Below are positions 49,802 to 59,635 of a stretch of 64,000 bases of DNA, piece after piece. Within the stretch, counting starts at the first letter, position 1; every line of letters begins with the position of its first letter. The notes beneath the pieces are model-generated. The model saw nothing but the letters and a program-made list of their open reading frames with translations. It did no database searches and was not told the origin of the DNA. Source of the stretch: Roseiarcus sp963806935 (lineage in GTDB: Bacteria; Pseudomonadota; Alphaproteobacteria; Rhizobiales; Beijerinckiaceae); the NCBI GenBank assembly GCA_963806935.1, contig CAWEAT010000008.1, positions 62,001-126,000 on the forward strand, in the 5' to 3' direction. The translations under genes were made by a program, and so were the position numbers.

Positions 49802-50909
49802 CAGTTTCGGCCCTTGGCCACAACTCGCTCGACATAAGCCGAGTAACGGGCCATCCCGAAGCAGAAGCTGAAATAGAAAATCCCGGCGAAAACGTAACCC
49901 GTAACCATGATCGTCGGACCGGCCCAGGCCGGATCCTTGATCGCGTTGTTCATAGCCTCGAGGAAGTCGGTCATGCCGACAACCGAAATAAGCGTCGTGT
50001 CCATGAACAAGCCAATGAAATTGTTGACGATGCCAGGTATCACCAAGGTCAGGGCCTGGGGCAGGATGACAAGACCCATCATGCGCGGATAGTTCAGTCC
50101 GAGCGCTAGCGCGGCCTCGTATTGTCCCTTGCCCAGCGACTGAAGACCGCCTCGCACTTCTTCCGCCATATAGGCGGCCGAAAACATCACAATGCCGGCC
50201 AATGGGCGCAGGAAACGATCGGGGGTCCATGTTTCGGGAAGGAACAGCGGCAGCAGATTGTTGGCCATGAACAGGACCGTGATGAACGGCACGCCGCGCA
50301 CGAACTCGATGAAGACGATGCTCGCCGTTCTGACGACAGGCAGCGGCGATCGGCGGCCGAGCGCAAGCATAACGCCGAGCGGCAAGGAGAAGACGATCCC
50401 GACCACGGCGGTAATCAGCGAAACGAAAATGCCTCCCCATAGCAGCGTATCGACGACCGGCAGGCCAAGCAGGGATGAGCCGTGCAAGAGAACGAGCGCC
50501 AGGATCGGATAGACCACGAAAAACAGGAAGGCGCCCCAGGCCCGCCGCGGCGCCTTCGTCCATAGCAGCCACACAATCAGAACAGCGCCGATAGCCTCGA
50601 CGGCGTCGACCCGCCAACGCTCGGCGACCGGATATGATCCGAAGCGCAGGTAGTCCCACTTGGCGATGACGAACGCCCAGCACGCGCCGTCCTGATGCTG
50701 GCGGCAAGCGGCCCCATCCGCAGCGCTAAAGACCGCCTGCGTCGTCGCCCACGCGATCAGTTGCGGCAGGAAATAAACGATAAGCCCGAGAAACCCGATG
50801 GTGGTGAGACTGGAGCCGGGCGACGAGAAGAGATTGGCCCGCATCCAGGCGAGCGCGCCGCCGGTCAGGGTCGGCGGCGGGTCTTCCGGTTCTCGGGCCT
50901 CGCGGACAT
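49801..50909 (-). CDS. aapM: amino-acid ABC transporter permease (AapM type), -1 shift near the start
   Basis: Inner-membrane permease with the EAA loop (QYEAALALGLNYPRMMGLVILPQAL) and a long N-terminal extension typical of AapM. The nearest in-frame ATG (50844) would cut off the conserved ALAWMRANLF segment. ATG 50909 with GGAG upstream gives MSA and then needs one extra base near 50901 to continue REPEDPPPTLTGGALAW, for 369 residues. I take this as a -1 sequence error. Confidence 0.85.
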
Positions 50910-50928
50910 AAGCGATCGAACTCCAAGC

Positions 50929-52107
50929 TTAACGCTCCTTCAGCGCGTGGCGCGCATTGAAAAGGTTGAGCGCGAGCGCGACGGCGAGCGAAATGAACAG
51001 ATAGACCGCCATGGTGATCGCCATCACCTGAATCGCCGCCTGGGTCTGGTTGAGAACCGTGCCGGCGAAGATCTGCACAAGGTCCGGATAGCCGATGAAG
51101 ACGGCAAGCGAGGAGTTCTTGACGATGTTCAGGTATTGCGACGTCAGCGGCGGCGTGATCAATCGCATCGCCTGCGGGATGACCACCAGTTTCATTGTCA
51201 GGCCGCGATGCAAGCCGAGAGCTGCGGCCGCCTCGGCCTGCCCGACCGGGACCGCGAGCAGGCCCGCACGAACGACCTCAGCGATGAACGCCGCCGTGAA
51301 AGTGACGAGACCGAAAACGAGCGCGGCCATTTCGGGAATGATCGGCAGACCGCCCTTCATATTGAAACCGGAAAGTTTCGCGACGTCGAACCCGAACGGC
51401 GCGCCGGCCGCGGCCCAAACGATCGCCGGCAACCCGATGATCAATGCGACGGCGACAGCGGCCGCCGGCGCTTGCGCGCCGGTGCGTTCCTGGCGGCGTC
51501 GGGCCCATTCGCGAAATCCGGCCGCCAAAACCAGCGCGGCGACGATCGCACCGATGAACCAGACGGCCTGGTCCCGCGGGACAGGCATCGGCAGATAGAG
51601 GCCTCGGTTATTGAGGAATACGACATCGCCTAGCGTGATCGACTGCCGGGGGCCTGGCAGGGATTTGAGAACCGCGTTGTACCAGAACAGCAGCAGGAGC
51701 AGCAGCGGGATGTTGCGCAGGATGCTGGTGTAGACGAGCGCAAGCCGCGACAGCAGCCAGTTGGGTGAAAGCCGGGCGACGCCGATCGCAAAACCCAAGA
51801 GCGTCGCGAGCGGAATGCAGATGACGGCGATGAGAAGGGTGTTGAGCAGCCCGACCCAGAACGCTCGGCCGTATGTGGAGAGGTTGCTATAGCTGATCAG
51901 GTGGAGATTGATGTCGAAGCCGGCGACCTGGTTCCAGAATCCGAAGCCCATCGGCATGCCGCGGGCGCGCATGTTGGTCAGCGCGTTATGGATTGCGCCG
52001 TATGCCAACGCTGCTACGCAGGCGAGCAGCAAGATTTGGTAGATCAGCCCGCGCACCCGCTGGTCGTTGAGCCAAGTCGATAGCTTGGCGCCCCTCGCCG
52101 GGTCCAT
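50929..52107 (-). CDS. aapQ: amino-acid ABC transporter permease (AapQ type)
   Basis: A 392-residue permease, the larger-loop partner of the pair, with the EAA loop (QAEAAAALGLHRGLTMKLVVIPQA) and LRNIPLLLLLLFWY. Starts MDPARGAKLSTWLNDQ at 52107. In rhizobia aapJ, the substrate-binding protein, is the first gene of this operon, but here sufT precedes it and no binding protein is present in the window. Confidence 0.9.
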   Translation of the reverse strand: MDPARGAKLSTWLNDQRVRGLIYQILLLACVAALAYGAIHNALTNMRARGMPMGFGFWNQVAGFDINLHLISYSNLSTYGRAFWVGLLNTLLIAVICIPLATLLGFAIGVARLSPNWLLSRLALVYTSILRNIPLLLLLLFWYNAVLKSLPGPRQSITLGDVVFLNNRGLYLPMPVPRDQAVWFIGAIVAALVLAAGFREWARRRQERTGAQAPAAAVAVALIIGLPAIVWAAAGAPFGFDVAKLSGFNMKGGLPIIPEMAALVFGLVTFTAAFIAEVVRAGLLAVPVGQAEAAAALGLHRGLTMKLVVIPQAMRLITPPLTSQYLNIVKNSSLAVFIGYPDLVQIFAGTVLNQTQAAIQVMAITMAVYLFISLAVALALNLFNARHALKER

Positions 52108-52203
52108 TTCTCAGGTCCTCGGGTCCTCGATGCCTCTACTGAGGACGACCCATGGGCCGATGATGGATGGCGCAGCCGGGTGACGCAAGTCCGCGCCCGC
52201 CGC

Positions 52204-52611
52204 TCACCACATGTCGAGCGCGACGCGCGCCTCGTCGGACATTCGGCTCTGATCCCATGGCGGATCGAACACCATGTTCACCTTCGCGCCGGCGACGCCG
52301 GGAACAGCGCTGACCGCGTTCTCGACCCAGGTCGGCATTTCACCCGCGACAGGACATGCAGGGGCGGTCAACGTCATCTCGATGGTGACGAACCGGCTAT
52401 CGTCGATGTCCACGTTGTAGATAAGCCCGAGTTCATAGATATCCGCCGGAATCTCCGGATCAAAGACGGTTTTCAGAGCCGCAACGATGGCGTCGGTCAA
52501 TTGGCCCAGCTCCTCGGGCGCCATCTCGGACGGCGGGTTGATCACCGCATTCCGACTGACGGGAGCCGCGGGAGTTTCGGCGTCAGTTGCGTGGCTTTGG
52601 GCGTCATCCAT
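52204..52611 (-). CDS. sufT: SUF system protein SufT (MIP18/DUF59 family)
   Basis: A 135-residue DUF59 protein: variable N-terminus, then LTDAIVAALKTVFDPEIPADIYELGLIYNV and LTAPACPVAGEMP with the conserved Cys. Acts in Fe-S cluster maturation or delivery. Start at the second ATG (52611, MDDAQSH) because GGGAG is 6 bases before it and touches the first ATG. Ten bases after the sufS stop. Confidence 0.9.
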   Translation of the reverse strand: MDDAQSHATDAETPAAPVSRNAVINPPSEMAPEELGQLTDAIVAALKTVFDPEIPADIYELGLIYNVDIDDSRFVTIEMTLTAPACPVAGEMPTWVENAVSAVPGVAGAKVNMVFDPPWDQSRMSDEARVALDMW

Positions 52612-52621
52612 GCCCATCTCC

Positions 52622-53869
52622 CTACTGGAAGAGCTTTCGGGCGCGGATCAATGCTTCCGCGAGCGCCTCGACCTCGGCGAAGGTATTGTAAAGCGCGAAC
52701 GAAGCTCGGCAGGTCGAGGTCACCCCGAACCGTTGCAGCAGCGGCATCGCGCAATGGGTTCCCGCCCTGACCGCGACCCCCGATCGATCGATCAGCGTCG
52801 CGATATCATGAGCGTGCGCGCCCTCCATCGTAAACGAGACGATGGGACCCTTTCCCTTTGCCGCGCCGATGATGCGCAGCGAATTGATCGAGGACAAGAG
52901 CTCGTGCGCATAGGCGCAAAGCGCCTCTTCATGGGCCCGAATCCGTGCGCGCCCAATCCCCTCCATATAGTCGAGCGCCGCCCCGAGCCCGATCGCCTGT
53001 ACGATCGGCGGGGTGCCGGCTTCGAAGCGATGCGGCGGATTGTTGTAGGTGACGGTCTCCCGGGTCACTTCCTCGATCATCTCGCCGCCGCCCTGGTAGG
53101 GCGGCAAGGTTTCGAGAAACTCGCGCTTGCCGTAGAGCACGCCAATTCCGGTCGGCCCATAGACCTTGTGCCCGGTGAAAACGTAGAAGTCGGCGTCGAG
53201 TTCGCGCACGTCGACATCGAGATGGACCGCGCCTTGCGAACCGTCGACGAGCACCGGAATGCCGCGCTGATGAGCAAGCCTGATCACATCCTTGATCGGC
53301 GGCGCGGTCCCGAGGACATTGGACATTTGCGTTATCGCGACGATCTTCGTGCGATCGCTCAGCGCGCGCTCGAACGCCTCGAGCGAGAAAGAGCCGTCGT
53401 CGGCGACGTCGACCCAACGCAGGACCGCCCCCTTGCGCTCGCGATGGAAATGCCAGGGCACGATGTTGGAGTGATGCTCCATCACGCTCAGCACGATCTC
53501 GTCGCCGGCCCCGATGCGCCCAAGACCAAAGCTGGACGCGACGAGATTGATCGCCTCCGTGGCGGAGCGAGTGAAGATGATCTCGTCGTGCGAAGCGGCG
53601 TTGACGAACCGCCGCGCTGTTTCCCGGGCCGCCTCATAGGCCTCTGTCGCCGCGTTGGCGAGGTGATGCAATCCGCGATGCACATTGGCGTATTCGTGCT
53701 CGTAGGCGTAGGTGAGCCGGTCAATGACCTTCTTCGGCTTCTGGGCCGAGGCCGCGTTGTCCAGATAGACAAGCGGCTTGCCGTAGGGGCGCTCGGCAAG
53801 AATCGGAAACTCCGCGCGTATCGCCTCTACGTCGTAAGCGTCGAACGCGGTTTGGACGAGATTGTTCAC
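52622..53869 (-). CDS. sufS: cysteine desulfurase SufS
   Basis: PLP enzyme that releases sulfur from cysteine for Fe-S assembly; 415 residues. PLP-binding Lys in FTGHKVYGPTG, HHSNIVPWH cofactor region, and active-site Cys in STCRASFALYN. GTG start at 53869 with GGAGGCGAAG upstream. 90 bases after sufD. No sufE gene is nearby, so its sulfur acceptor is encoded elsewhere or is SufBCD itself. Confidence 0.95.
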   Translation of the reverse strand: MNNLVQTAFDAYDVEAIRAEFPILAERPYGKPLVYLDNAASAQKPKKVIDRLTYAYEHEYANVHRGLHHLANAATEAYEAARETARRFVNAASHDEIIFTRSATEAINLVASSFGLGRIGAGDEIVLSVMEHHSNIVPWHFHRERKGAVLRWVDVADDGSFSLEAFERALSDRTKIVAITQMSNVLGTAPPIKDVIRLAHQRGIPVLVDGSQGAVHLDVDVRELDADFYVFTGHKVYGPTGIGVLYGKREFLETLPPYQGGGEMIEEVTRETVTYNNPPHRFEAGTPPIVQAIGLGAALDYMEGIGRARIRAHEEALCAYAHELLSSINSLRIIGAAKGKGPIVSFTMEGAHAHDIATLIDRSGVAVRAGTHCAMPLLQRFGVTSTCRASFALYNTFAEVEALAEALIRARKLFQ

Positions 53870-53959
53870 GCCTTCGCCTCCGCAGTGCGCCGCCGCCCGC
53901 CCGCGAGCGGGCAAGTCCACTCGCTTGTCAGCGTGACCCGCATCGTCCGCATCAGAGCC

Positions 53960-55222
53960 TCACGTTCGCGACCGGAGCCACGCGCACAACCGGGCGCGCA
54001 GGGCGTCGATCAAGAGTTCGTTCCCGATGCGGTCGATGGACTCTCCCCCGAACGCCTCGAGCAGCATCGCCTTGGCGTCGCGCTCCGGAATGCCGCGCGA
54101 TCGCAAATAGAACACTTGTTCGGGATCAAGCGAAGCGACGGTCGCGCCGTGTCCGCAGACGACGTCGTCGGCGAAGATCTCGAGCTCCGGCTTTTCGTTC
54201 ATCTGCGCCCGAGGCGACAACAAAATGGCCTGCGACTTCATTGCTCCGTCGGTCTTCTGCGCCGCACGCTCGACGATGATCTTGCCCTGAAAGACGCCGA
54301 TCGCGTCATCGTCGACGATCGCGCGATAGAATTCGCAACTCATCCCGCGCGGCGCGGCGTGAACCACCTGCAGCGTCGTGTCCGCGCGGCGGTCGCCGTC
54401 GATGAGAGCCAGTCCGCCGAGCAGCGCCTTGGCCTCGACCCCGTTCATCCTGACAAATATCTGCCGGCGCGTGAGGTCGCCGCCGGAGACAAGGCCGAAG
54501 GCGGCAAGCTCGGCATTATCCGCCAAGTCGCAGATCTGGGTTTCGATATGGAGCCCCGGCTCATCGCCGACCACAGCGACGTGCATCGCCTTGGCGTCCT
54601 TGGCGAGGGTCATGATCGTCGCGGCGTGTCGCTGGACCCCGGCTTGAGCGCCATCGAACATCTCGACGAACGAGGCGCGCGCGCCCGCCTCGAGGACGAG
54701 GGCGGAGCGTGAATAGACCGAATGGACCGACGTCCCACCCGTCAGATGGAGCAGCGTTATCGGCTCGGCAATGTCGGCCCCGCGCGCAACGGAAATCATG
54801 CATCCTGCTGGACTCAACGCCTCGTTCAGAGCCGCCAGCGGATCGTCAACCGGATCGGCGGCGACGGCTCCCTCCGATGCCGTGACCCCCGACGGCAGGC
54901 GATCCGAAAGCTCGCTGATATAGCGTCCGCCAATCAGAACAAGCCGCGCGCCAGGCGCGAAACGCTCGCGGCCAGCGAGCCAGACGCGCGCCGCCTCGAT
55001 CTCGGCCGGCGTGGGCGCGGCTACAAGCGGCGCCGCATCCGCCATCGCAGCGCGCAGATCCGTATAGTGCCAGGCCTCGATGCGGCGGGTCGGCAGGCCA
55101 GCCTCGGCGAAGCGCGCAAAAGCCGCGGCGCGCGCCGGCGACGGCTCGCGCCGCTGCTGCTCTGCAAATTGCCGGAAGAGGGCCTTCTCAGCGGCCGAAT
55201 GATTGACGATATGCGCGGTCAT
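53960..55222 (-). CDS. sufD: Fe-S cluster assembly scaffold subunit SufD
   Basis: A 420-residue beta-helix scaffold partner of SufB and SufC: RIEAWHYTDLRA, LHIETQICDLADNAELAAFG, DTTLQVVHAAPRGMS, and the C-terminal CGHGATVASLDPEQVFYLRSRG with the conserved His. ATG 55222 (MTAHIVNHSA) lies 7 bases after the sufC stop. Confidence 0.95.
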   Translation of the reverse strand: MTAHIVNHSAAEKALFRQFAEQQRREPSPARAAAFARFAEAGLPTRRIEAWHYTDLRAAMADAAPLVAAPTPAEIEAARVWLAGRERFAPGARLVLIGGRYISELSDRLPSGVTASEGAVAADPVDDPLAALNEALSPAGCMISVARGADIAEPITLLHLTGGTSVHSVYSRSALVLEAGARASFVEMFDGAQAGVQRHAATIMTLAKDAKAMHVAVVGDEPGLHIETQICDLADNAELAAFGLVSGGDLTRRQIFVRMNGVEAKALLGGLALIDGDRRADTTLQVVHAAPRGMSCEFYRAIVDDDAIGVFQGKIIVERAAQKTDGAMKSQAILLSPRAQMNEKPELEIFADDVVCGHGATVASLDPEQVFYLRSRGIPERDAKAMLLEAFGGESIDRIGNELLIDALRARLCAWLRSRT

Positions 55223-55229
55223 CGGGGGC

Positions 55230-55979
55230 TCAGGCGGCCTCCTCCGCATAATCGCGATAGCCGTTGCGTTCGAGCTCGAGCGCAAGCTCCGGACCGCCGG
55301 TCGCGACGATCCGGCCCTTCGACATCACATGCACGACATCGGGTTTGATGTAGTCGAGCAGCCGCTGGTAGTGGGTAATCAGGACAAAGGCCCGGCCCGG
55401 ATCGCGAAGCGCGTTGACGCCCTCGGCGACGATCCTCAGCGCGTCAATGTCGAGGCCCGAATCGGTTTCGTCGAGAACGCCGATTCGCGGCGCGAGCAGC
55501 GCCATCTGCAGCACCTCGAAGCGCTTCTTCTCGCCACCGGAAAAACCGACATTGAGCGGACGCCGCAGCATCTCCTGATCGATCTTGAGCCGCTGCGCCG
55601 CCTCACGCACGCGGCGCATGAAATCGGGCGTGGTGAGATCGGTTTCGCCGCGCGCCCGCCGCTGCGCATTCAGCGCCGCCTTCAGAAATGTCATCGCGCC
55701 GACGCCGGGAATTTCGGTCGGGTACTGGAACGCCAGAAATACCCCGCCGAGCGCACGCTCGTCAGGCCGGAGGTCGAGGAGATTGCGGCCGTCGAGAAGA
55801 ATCTCGCCCGACGTGACCTCGTAGCCCGGCTTGCCGGCGATGACGTAGGCCAGCGTCGACTTGCCGGAGCCGTTCGGGCCCATGATCGCCGCAACCTCGC
55901 CCGCATTGACGCTGAGGCTGAGGCCGTCGAGAATCAGCTTGTCCTGGATCGAGACGCTGAGATTTCGGATTTCGAGCAT
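55230..55979 (-). CDS. sufC: Fe-S cluster assembly ATPase SufC
   Basis: ABC-type ATPase of the SufBCD complex, 249 residues: Walker A GPNGSGKSTLAYV, signature GFSGGEKKRFEVLQM, Walker B IGVLDETDSGLDIDAL. ATG 55979 (MLEIRNLSVSI) is the family-typical start with GGAG upstream. An alternative ATG at 56012 overlaps the sufB stop (TGATG) and would add 11 residues. Confidence 0.95.
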   Translation of the reverse strand: MLEIRNLSVSIQDKLILDGLSLSVNAGEVAAIMGPNGSGKSTLAYVIAGKPGYEVTSGEILLDGRNLLDLRPDERALGGVFLAFQYPTEIPGVGAMTFLKAALNAQRRARGETDLTTPDFMRRVREAAQRLKIDQEMLRRPLNVGFSGGEKKRFEVLQMALLAPRIGVLDETDSGLDIDALRIVAEGVNALRDPGRAFVLITHYQRLLDYIKPDVVHVMSKGRIVATGGPELALELERNGYRDYAEEAA

Positions 55980-56011
55980 TGCGCGTCGATCTCCGCTTTG
56001 CGCGCCAGACA

Positions 56012-57481
56012 TCAGCCCACGCTCCCTTCGAGGCTGATGGTGATGAGCTTTTGCGCTTCGACCGCAAACTCCATCGGCAATTGCTGCAGCACGTCGCGGA
56101 CAAAGCCGTTGACGATCAGCGCCGTCGCCTCTTCCGCCGAGAGCCCACGCTGTAGGCAGTAAAACATCTGCTCTTCCGAGACCTTCGAGGTGGTCGCCTC
56201 GTGCTCGATCACCGCGGAGGAATTCTTCGCTTCGATATAGGGGACGGTGTGGGCCCCGCATTCCTGACCGATCAGCAGCGAATCGCAGTTGGTGAAATTT
56301 CGCGCTCCGGTCGCCAGCCGGTGCGCCGATACCTGCCCGCGATAGGTGTTCTGCGAGTTGCCGGCCGCCACCCCCTTCGAGATGATGCGGCTCGTGGTGT
56401 TGCGGCCGAGATGGATCATCTTGGTTCCGCTGTCGACCTGCTGGTGGCCGTTCGAAATCGCGATCGAATAGAATTCCCCGCGCGAGGATTCGCCGCGCAA
56501 TATGCAGGACGGATATTTCCAGGTGATCGCCGAGCCGGTTTCGACCTGCGTCCAGGAGATCTTGGACCGCGCGCCACGGCAATCGCCACGCTTGGTGACG
56601 AAATTGTAGATGCCGCCGCGACCCTGGGCGTCGCCCGGATACCAGTTCTGCACTGTCGAATATTTGATCTCCGCATCATCGAGCGTGATCAGCTCCACGA
56701 CCGCGGCGTGAAGCTGGTTCTCGTCCCGCTTGGGCGCCGTGCAGCCTTCGAGATAACTGACGTAGGACCCCTTGTCGGCGATGATGAGCGTGCGCTCGAA
56801 CTGCCCGGTGTTCTTCTCGTTGATGCGGAAATAGGTCGAGAGCTCCATCGGGCAGCGTACGCCCGGCGGCACGTAAACGAACGAGCCGTCGGAGAACACC
56901 GCCGAATTGAGCGTCGCGTAAAAGTTGTCGGTGGGCGGCACGACCGAGCCGAGGTAGCGGCGCACCAGGTCGGGATGCTTTTGAACCGCCTCGGAGAACG
57001 AGCAGAAGATGACGCCCGCCTTGGCGAGCTCCGCCTTGAAGGTCGTGGCGATGGAGACCGAATCGAAAACCGCGTCGACCGCGACCCTGGGTCGCTCGAC
57101 CCCGGCCAGGATCTCCTGCTCCACCAGCGGGATGCCGAGCTTGGCGTAGGTGCGCAAGAGCTCCGGATCGACTTCGTCAAGCGACTTCGGCGCCGGCGAG
57201 GATTTGGGCGCGGCGAAATAGTAGATGTCCTGATAGTCGATCGGCGGATAGCTGACGCGCGCCCATTTCGGCTCGTCCATCGTCAGCCAACGGCGAAAGG
57301 CCTCGAGCCGCCATTCCAGCAGCCACTCCGGCTCTTCCTTCTTCAGCGAAATGAACCGGACCGTGTCTTCGTTCAGGCCCTTCGGGGCCATGTCCGATTC
57401 GATCGGGCTGATAAAGCCGTATTTATACGCATCGACGTCAATCGAGCGAACGCGATCGACGGTCTCCTGGTCGGCCGCCAT
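56012..57481 (-). CDS. sufB: Fe-S cluster assembly scaffold subunit SufB
   Basis: A 489-residue SufB: WLLEWRLEAFRRWL, YVPPGVRCPMELSTYFRIN, EGCTAPKRDENQLHAAVVEL, and the late EHEATTSKVSEEQMFYCLQRG. First gene of the suf operon; ATG 57481 has GAGGAG upstream. The 218 bases up to the HerA gene stop hold the promoter; no IscR/RirA gene is adjacent and I see no clear iron box. Confidence 0.97.
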   Translation of the reverse strand: MAADQETVDRVRSIDVDAYKYGFISPIESDMAPKGLNEDTVRFISLKKEEPEWLLEWRLEAFRRWLTMDEPKWARVSYPPIDYQDIYYFAAPKSSPAPKSLDEVDPELLRTYAKLGIPLVEQEILAGVERPRVAVDAVFDSVSIATTFKAELAKAGVIFCSFSEAVQKHPDLVRRYLGSVVPPTDNFYATLNSAVFSDGSFVYVPPGVRCPMELSTYFRINEKNTGQFERTLIIADKGSYVSYLEGCTAPKRDENQLHAAVVELITLDDAEIKYSTVQNWYPGDAQGRGGIYNFVTKRGDCRGARSKISWTQVETGSAITWKYPSCILRGESSRGEFYSIAISNGHQQVDSGTKMIHLGRNTTSRIISKGVAAGNSQNTYRGQVSAHRLATGARNFTNCDSLLIGQECGAHTVPYIEAKNSSAVIEHEATTSKVSEEQMFYCLQRGLSAEEATALIVNGFVRDVLQQLPMEFAVEAQKLITISLEGSVG

Positions 57482-57699
57482 GACTTCTCCTCGCCTTGAC
57501 GGTTTCAAGGACCGCCGGTGGGGGTCGTAATCGTCCCTGCTCGAAGAGGCCTTGCTTCCATGAGCCGGGAACGCCCCGCATATATGGCGTTCATGCGCGG
57601 CGATTGCAAATGACCAATTGGCGCCATGCCGCGAGGAAAATCGCTACGGCCGCCACGTAATTACAGTTAACATACGTTCTTATGACGCAGAACCCGCAG

Positions 57700-59445
57700 C
57701 TACGCCGCCTCGCCGCGCAGTTGCGCCGCCAGTCGCCTCAAGTCGATCGGCTCCGCATCGCGTTCGCCGGGACTGGCGACGCGACCATCGTCCGGGCGCG
57801 CGGATATGTCGGCGAACTTCATCCGCATCGGCGTGGCGATGGCCTCGCCGAATGCGATCGCCTCGCGATCGGCGATCGACGACAGGAAGGCGACCGTGCT
57901 GCTCGCCGAAGCGCCCGCCGCGGCGCGAATGATCCCCTTGTCGAGCTCGTTGGCGAGCCTCATGGCGAACAGGGTGGAACATTGCGACAAGACTGTGGAA
58001 TCGAGCTCCGAGGGACGCTGCGACACGACCCCGAGCGAGGCGCCGTACTTGCGCCCTTCCTTGGCGATCCGGCCAATCGCCTGCCTGGCCGGGCCGAAGG
58101 TTTGCCTGCTTTCGGCTGGGATATAGCGGTGGGCCTCTTCGCACAGCACGTTGATTTCGTAACTCCCTGAGCACCAAAACGCGATCTCGAACGCCAGCCG
58201 CGCAAGCACCGAGACGACCGAGTTGATGACCTCGTTGGGCAGGCCCGCAAGCCGGACGATGGTGACCGGGAGGCCTCGGGTCGGAATGCGAAAAAGGCGC
58301 GAGATCACCTTGGCGATATCGTCCTCGACCACCAGCCTGCCGAACATGAACCGAAACCGCGGATCGCGATTGAGCCCCTCGAGCCGATAACGCAGCGCCC
58401 TGAGGTCGGAGCGGGGAAAGCGCTGGTCGAGCATCCCGAGCCAGTCTTCGATGATGGCGACGACATCGATGATGCGAAAGGGCGTCGGCGTATCGGCGGT
58501 GACCGAAACGCCTTCCGACATCGGCTGGCGTCGCACCGCGCTGGTCGCGGCCGGCGACCCGAGTTCGACAAGATACTTTGCCTTGGCGGCGCGGATCACT
58601 TCGTAAAGCGCATCCCGTTCGTCTGCGTGAGGCTGGCGGCCGCTGAACACGACATCGGCCAGCTCGTCGAATCGAAACATCCAGAACGGCAGCTCGAGAC
58701 TGTCCGAATCGATGATCTGCGCCAGTCCGGGAAAATGCGCCGCATACTCATTATGCGGATCGAAGATGATGACCCTGAGTTTCGGCCTCATCGCGACCGA
58801 TTTCCGCAACAGCAGGCTGACCGAAGTCGTCTTGCCCACGCCGGTCGATCCCAGCACGGCGAAATGACGCCTGATCAGTTCGCCGACGTCGATCTCCGCG
58901 GGGATTGCCTGGTTCTGGCTCAACCGGCCGATTTCCACGCCCTCGCGGCCGCGAAACGCATAGATGGCCCGAAGATCGTCGGCGCGGATGCGATGAGCGG
59001 CCGCGCCCAGGGAGGGGAATGAGCTCACGCCGCGATGGAAGTACGGGGCGCCGGACGAATCGTCGATAATCTCGCCGGCCAGTTCGATCCTCACCCGGGC
59101 GGTGTTCACCTCCGTCGCCGACCACCGGCGGTCGTCGGTCTCGACGTCGCAGACCGCCCCGACAATGCGCGCGGTCTTGTGGACGATCGTGATCAGGTGG
59201 CCGACCGACCAGTCCTCTTCGCTCGTGTCGAGCGGACAGCTGAGGACGCCCTCCGTTCCATTCAACGCCACCAGTCGCCCGATCACGCGCGGCGGCTCGG
59301 TTTCCCGCCGGTCAGACACGAATTCTTCCCCGGCGCGAACGGGCGCAGGTTCGGAAGCGTCTGCGGCGACGGGCGCGGACGAAGCTTCGCGCAGACGTTC
59401 GAGAGCGTCGCGAAAAAGACGGCTGTCGCTGCGCACCGGGTGCAT
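57700..59445 (-). CDS. HerA-like hexameric DNA-pumping ATPase (DUF87)
   Basis: A 581-residue HerA/FtsK-superfamily ATPase: N-terminal HAS-barrel part (VIGRLVALNGTEGVLSC), Walker A GSTGVGKTTSVS, Walker B INVLCEEAHRYI, arginine-finger region QRPSELD. In archaea HerA works with the nuclease NurA; no nuclease gene is adjacent here. Bacterial relatives are sometimes parts of defence or repair systems, but the neighbours (suf, ppx, ppk) give no support for that. Confidence 0.85.
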   Translation of the reverse strand: MHPVRSDSRLFRDALERLREASSAPVAADASEPAPVRAGEEFVSDRRETEPPRVIGRLVALNGTEGVLSCPLDTSEEDWSVGHLITIVHKTARIVGAVCDVETDDRRWSATEVNTARVRIELAGEIIDDSSGAPYFHRGVSSFPSLGAAAHRIRADDLRAIYAFRGREGVEIGRLSQNQAIPAEIDVGELIRRHFAVLGSTGVGKTTSVSLLLRKSVAMRPKLRVIIFDPHNEYAAHFPGLAQIIDSDSLELPFWMFRFDELADVVFSGRQPHADERDALYEVIRAAKAKYLVELGSPAATSAVRRQPMSEGVSVTADTPTPFRIIDVVAIIEDWLGMLDQRFPRSDLRALRYRLEGLNRDPRFRFMFGRLVVEDDIAKVISRLFRIPTRGLPVTIVRLAGLPNEVINSVVSVLARLAFEIAFWCSGSYEINVLCEEAHRYIPAESRQTFGPARQAIGRIAKEGRKYGASLGVVSQRPSELDSTVLSQCSTLFAMRLANELDKGIIRAAAGASASSTVAFLSSIADREAIAFGEAIATPMRMKFADISARPDDGRVASPGERDAEPIDLRRLAAQLRGEAA

Positions 59446-59635
59446 GTTTGTCCGATCGTGAGAGCTTGGGAATGCCCAGCTTGCCGGCGAGCGGGTAAAG
59501 AATCCGTTCGGCGGATCGCGAATCGTTTAGCGACTCTTCGCCGACGAACGCGATCGTGTCGCCGACGCGCTGCTTGTCGCTACGTCAGGGATCGAGGGAA
59601 TCGGTTCCAAGCAAAACCAACCGCGCGCTGCCGCT

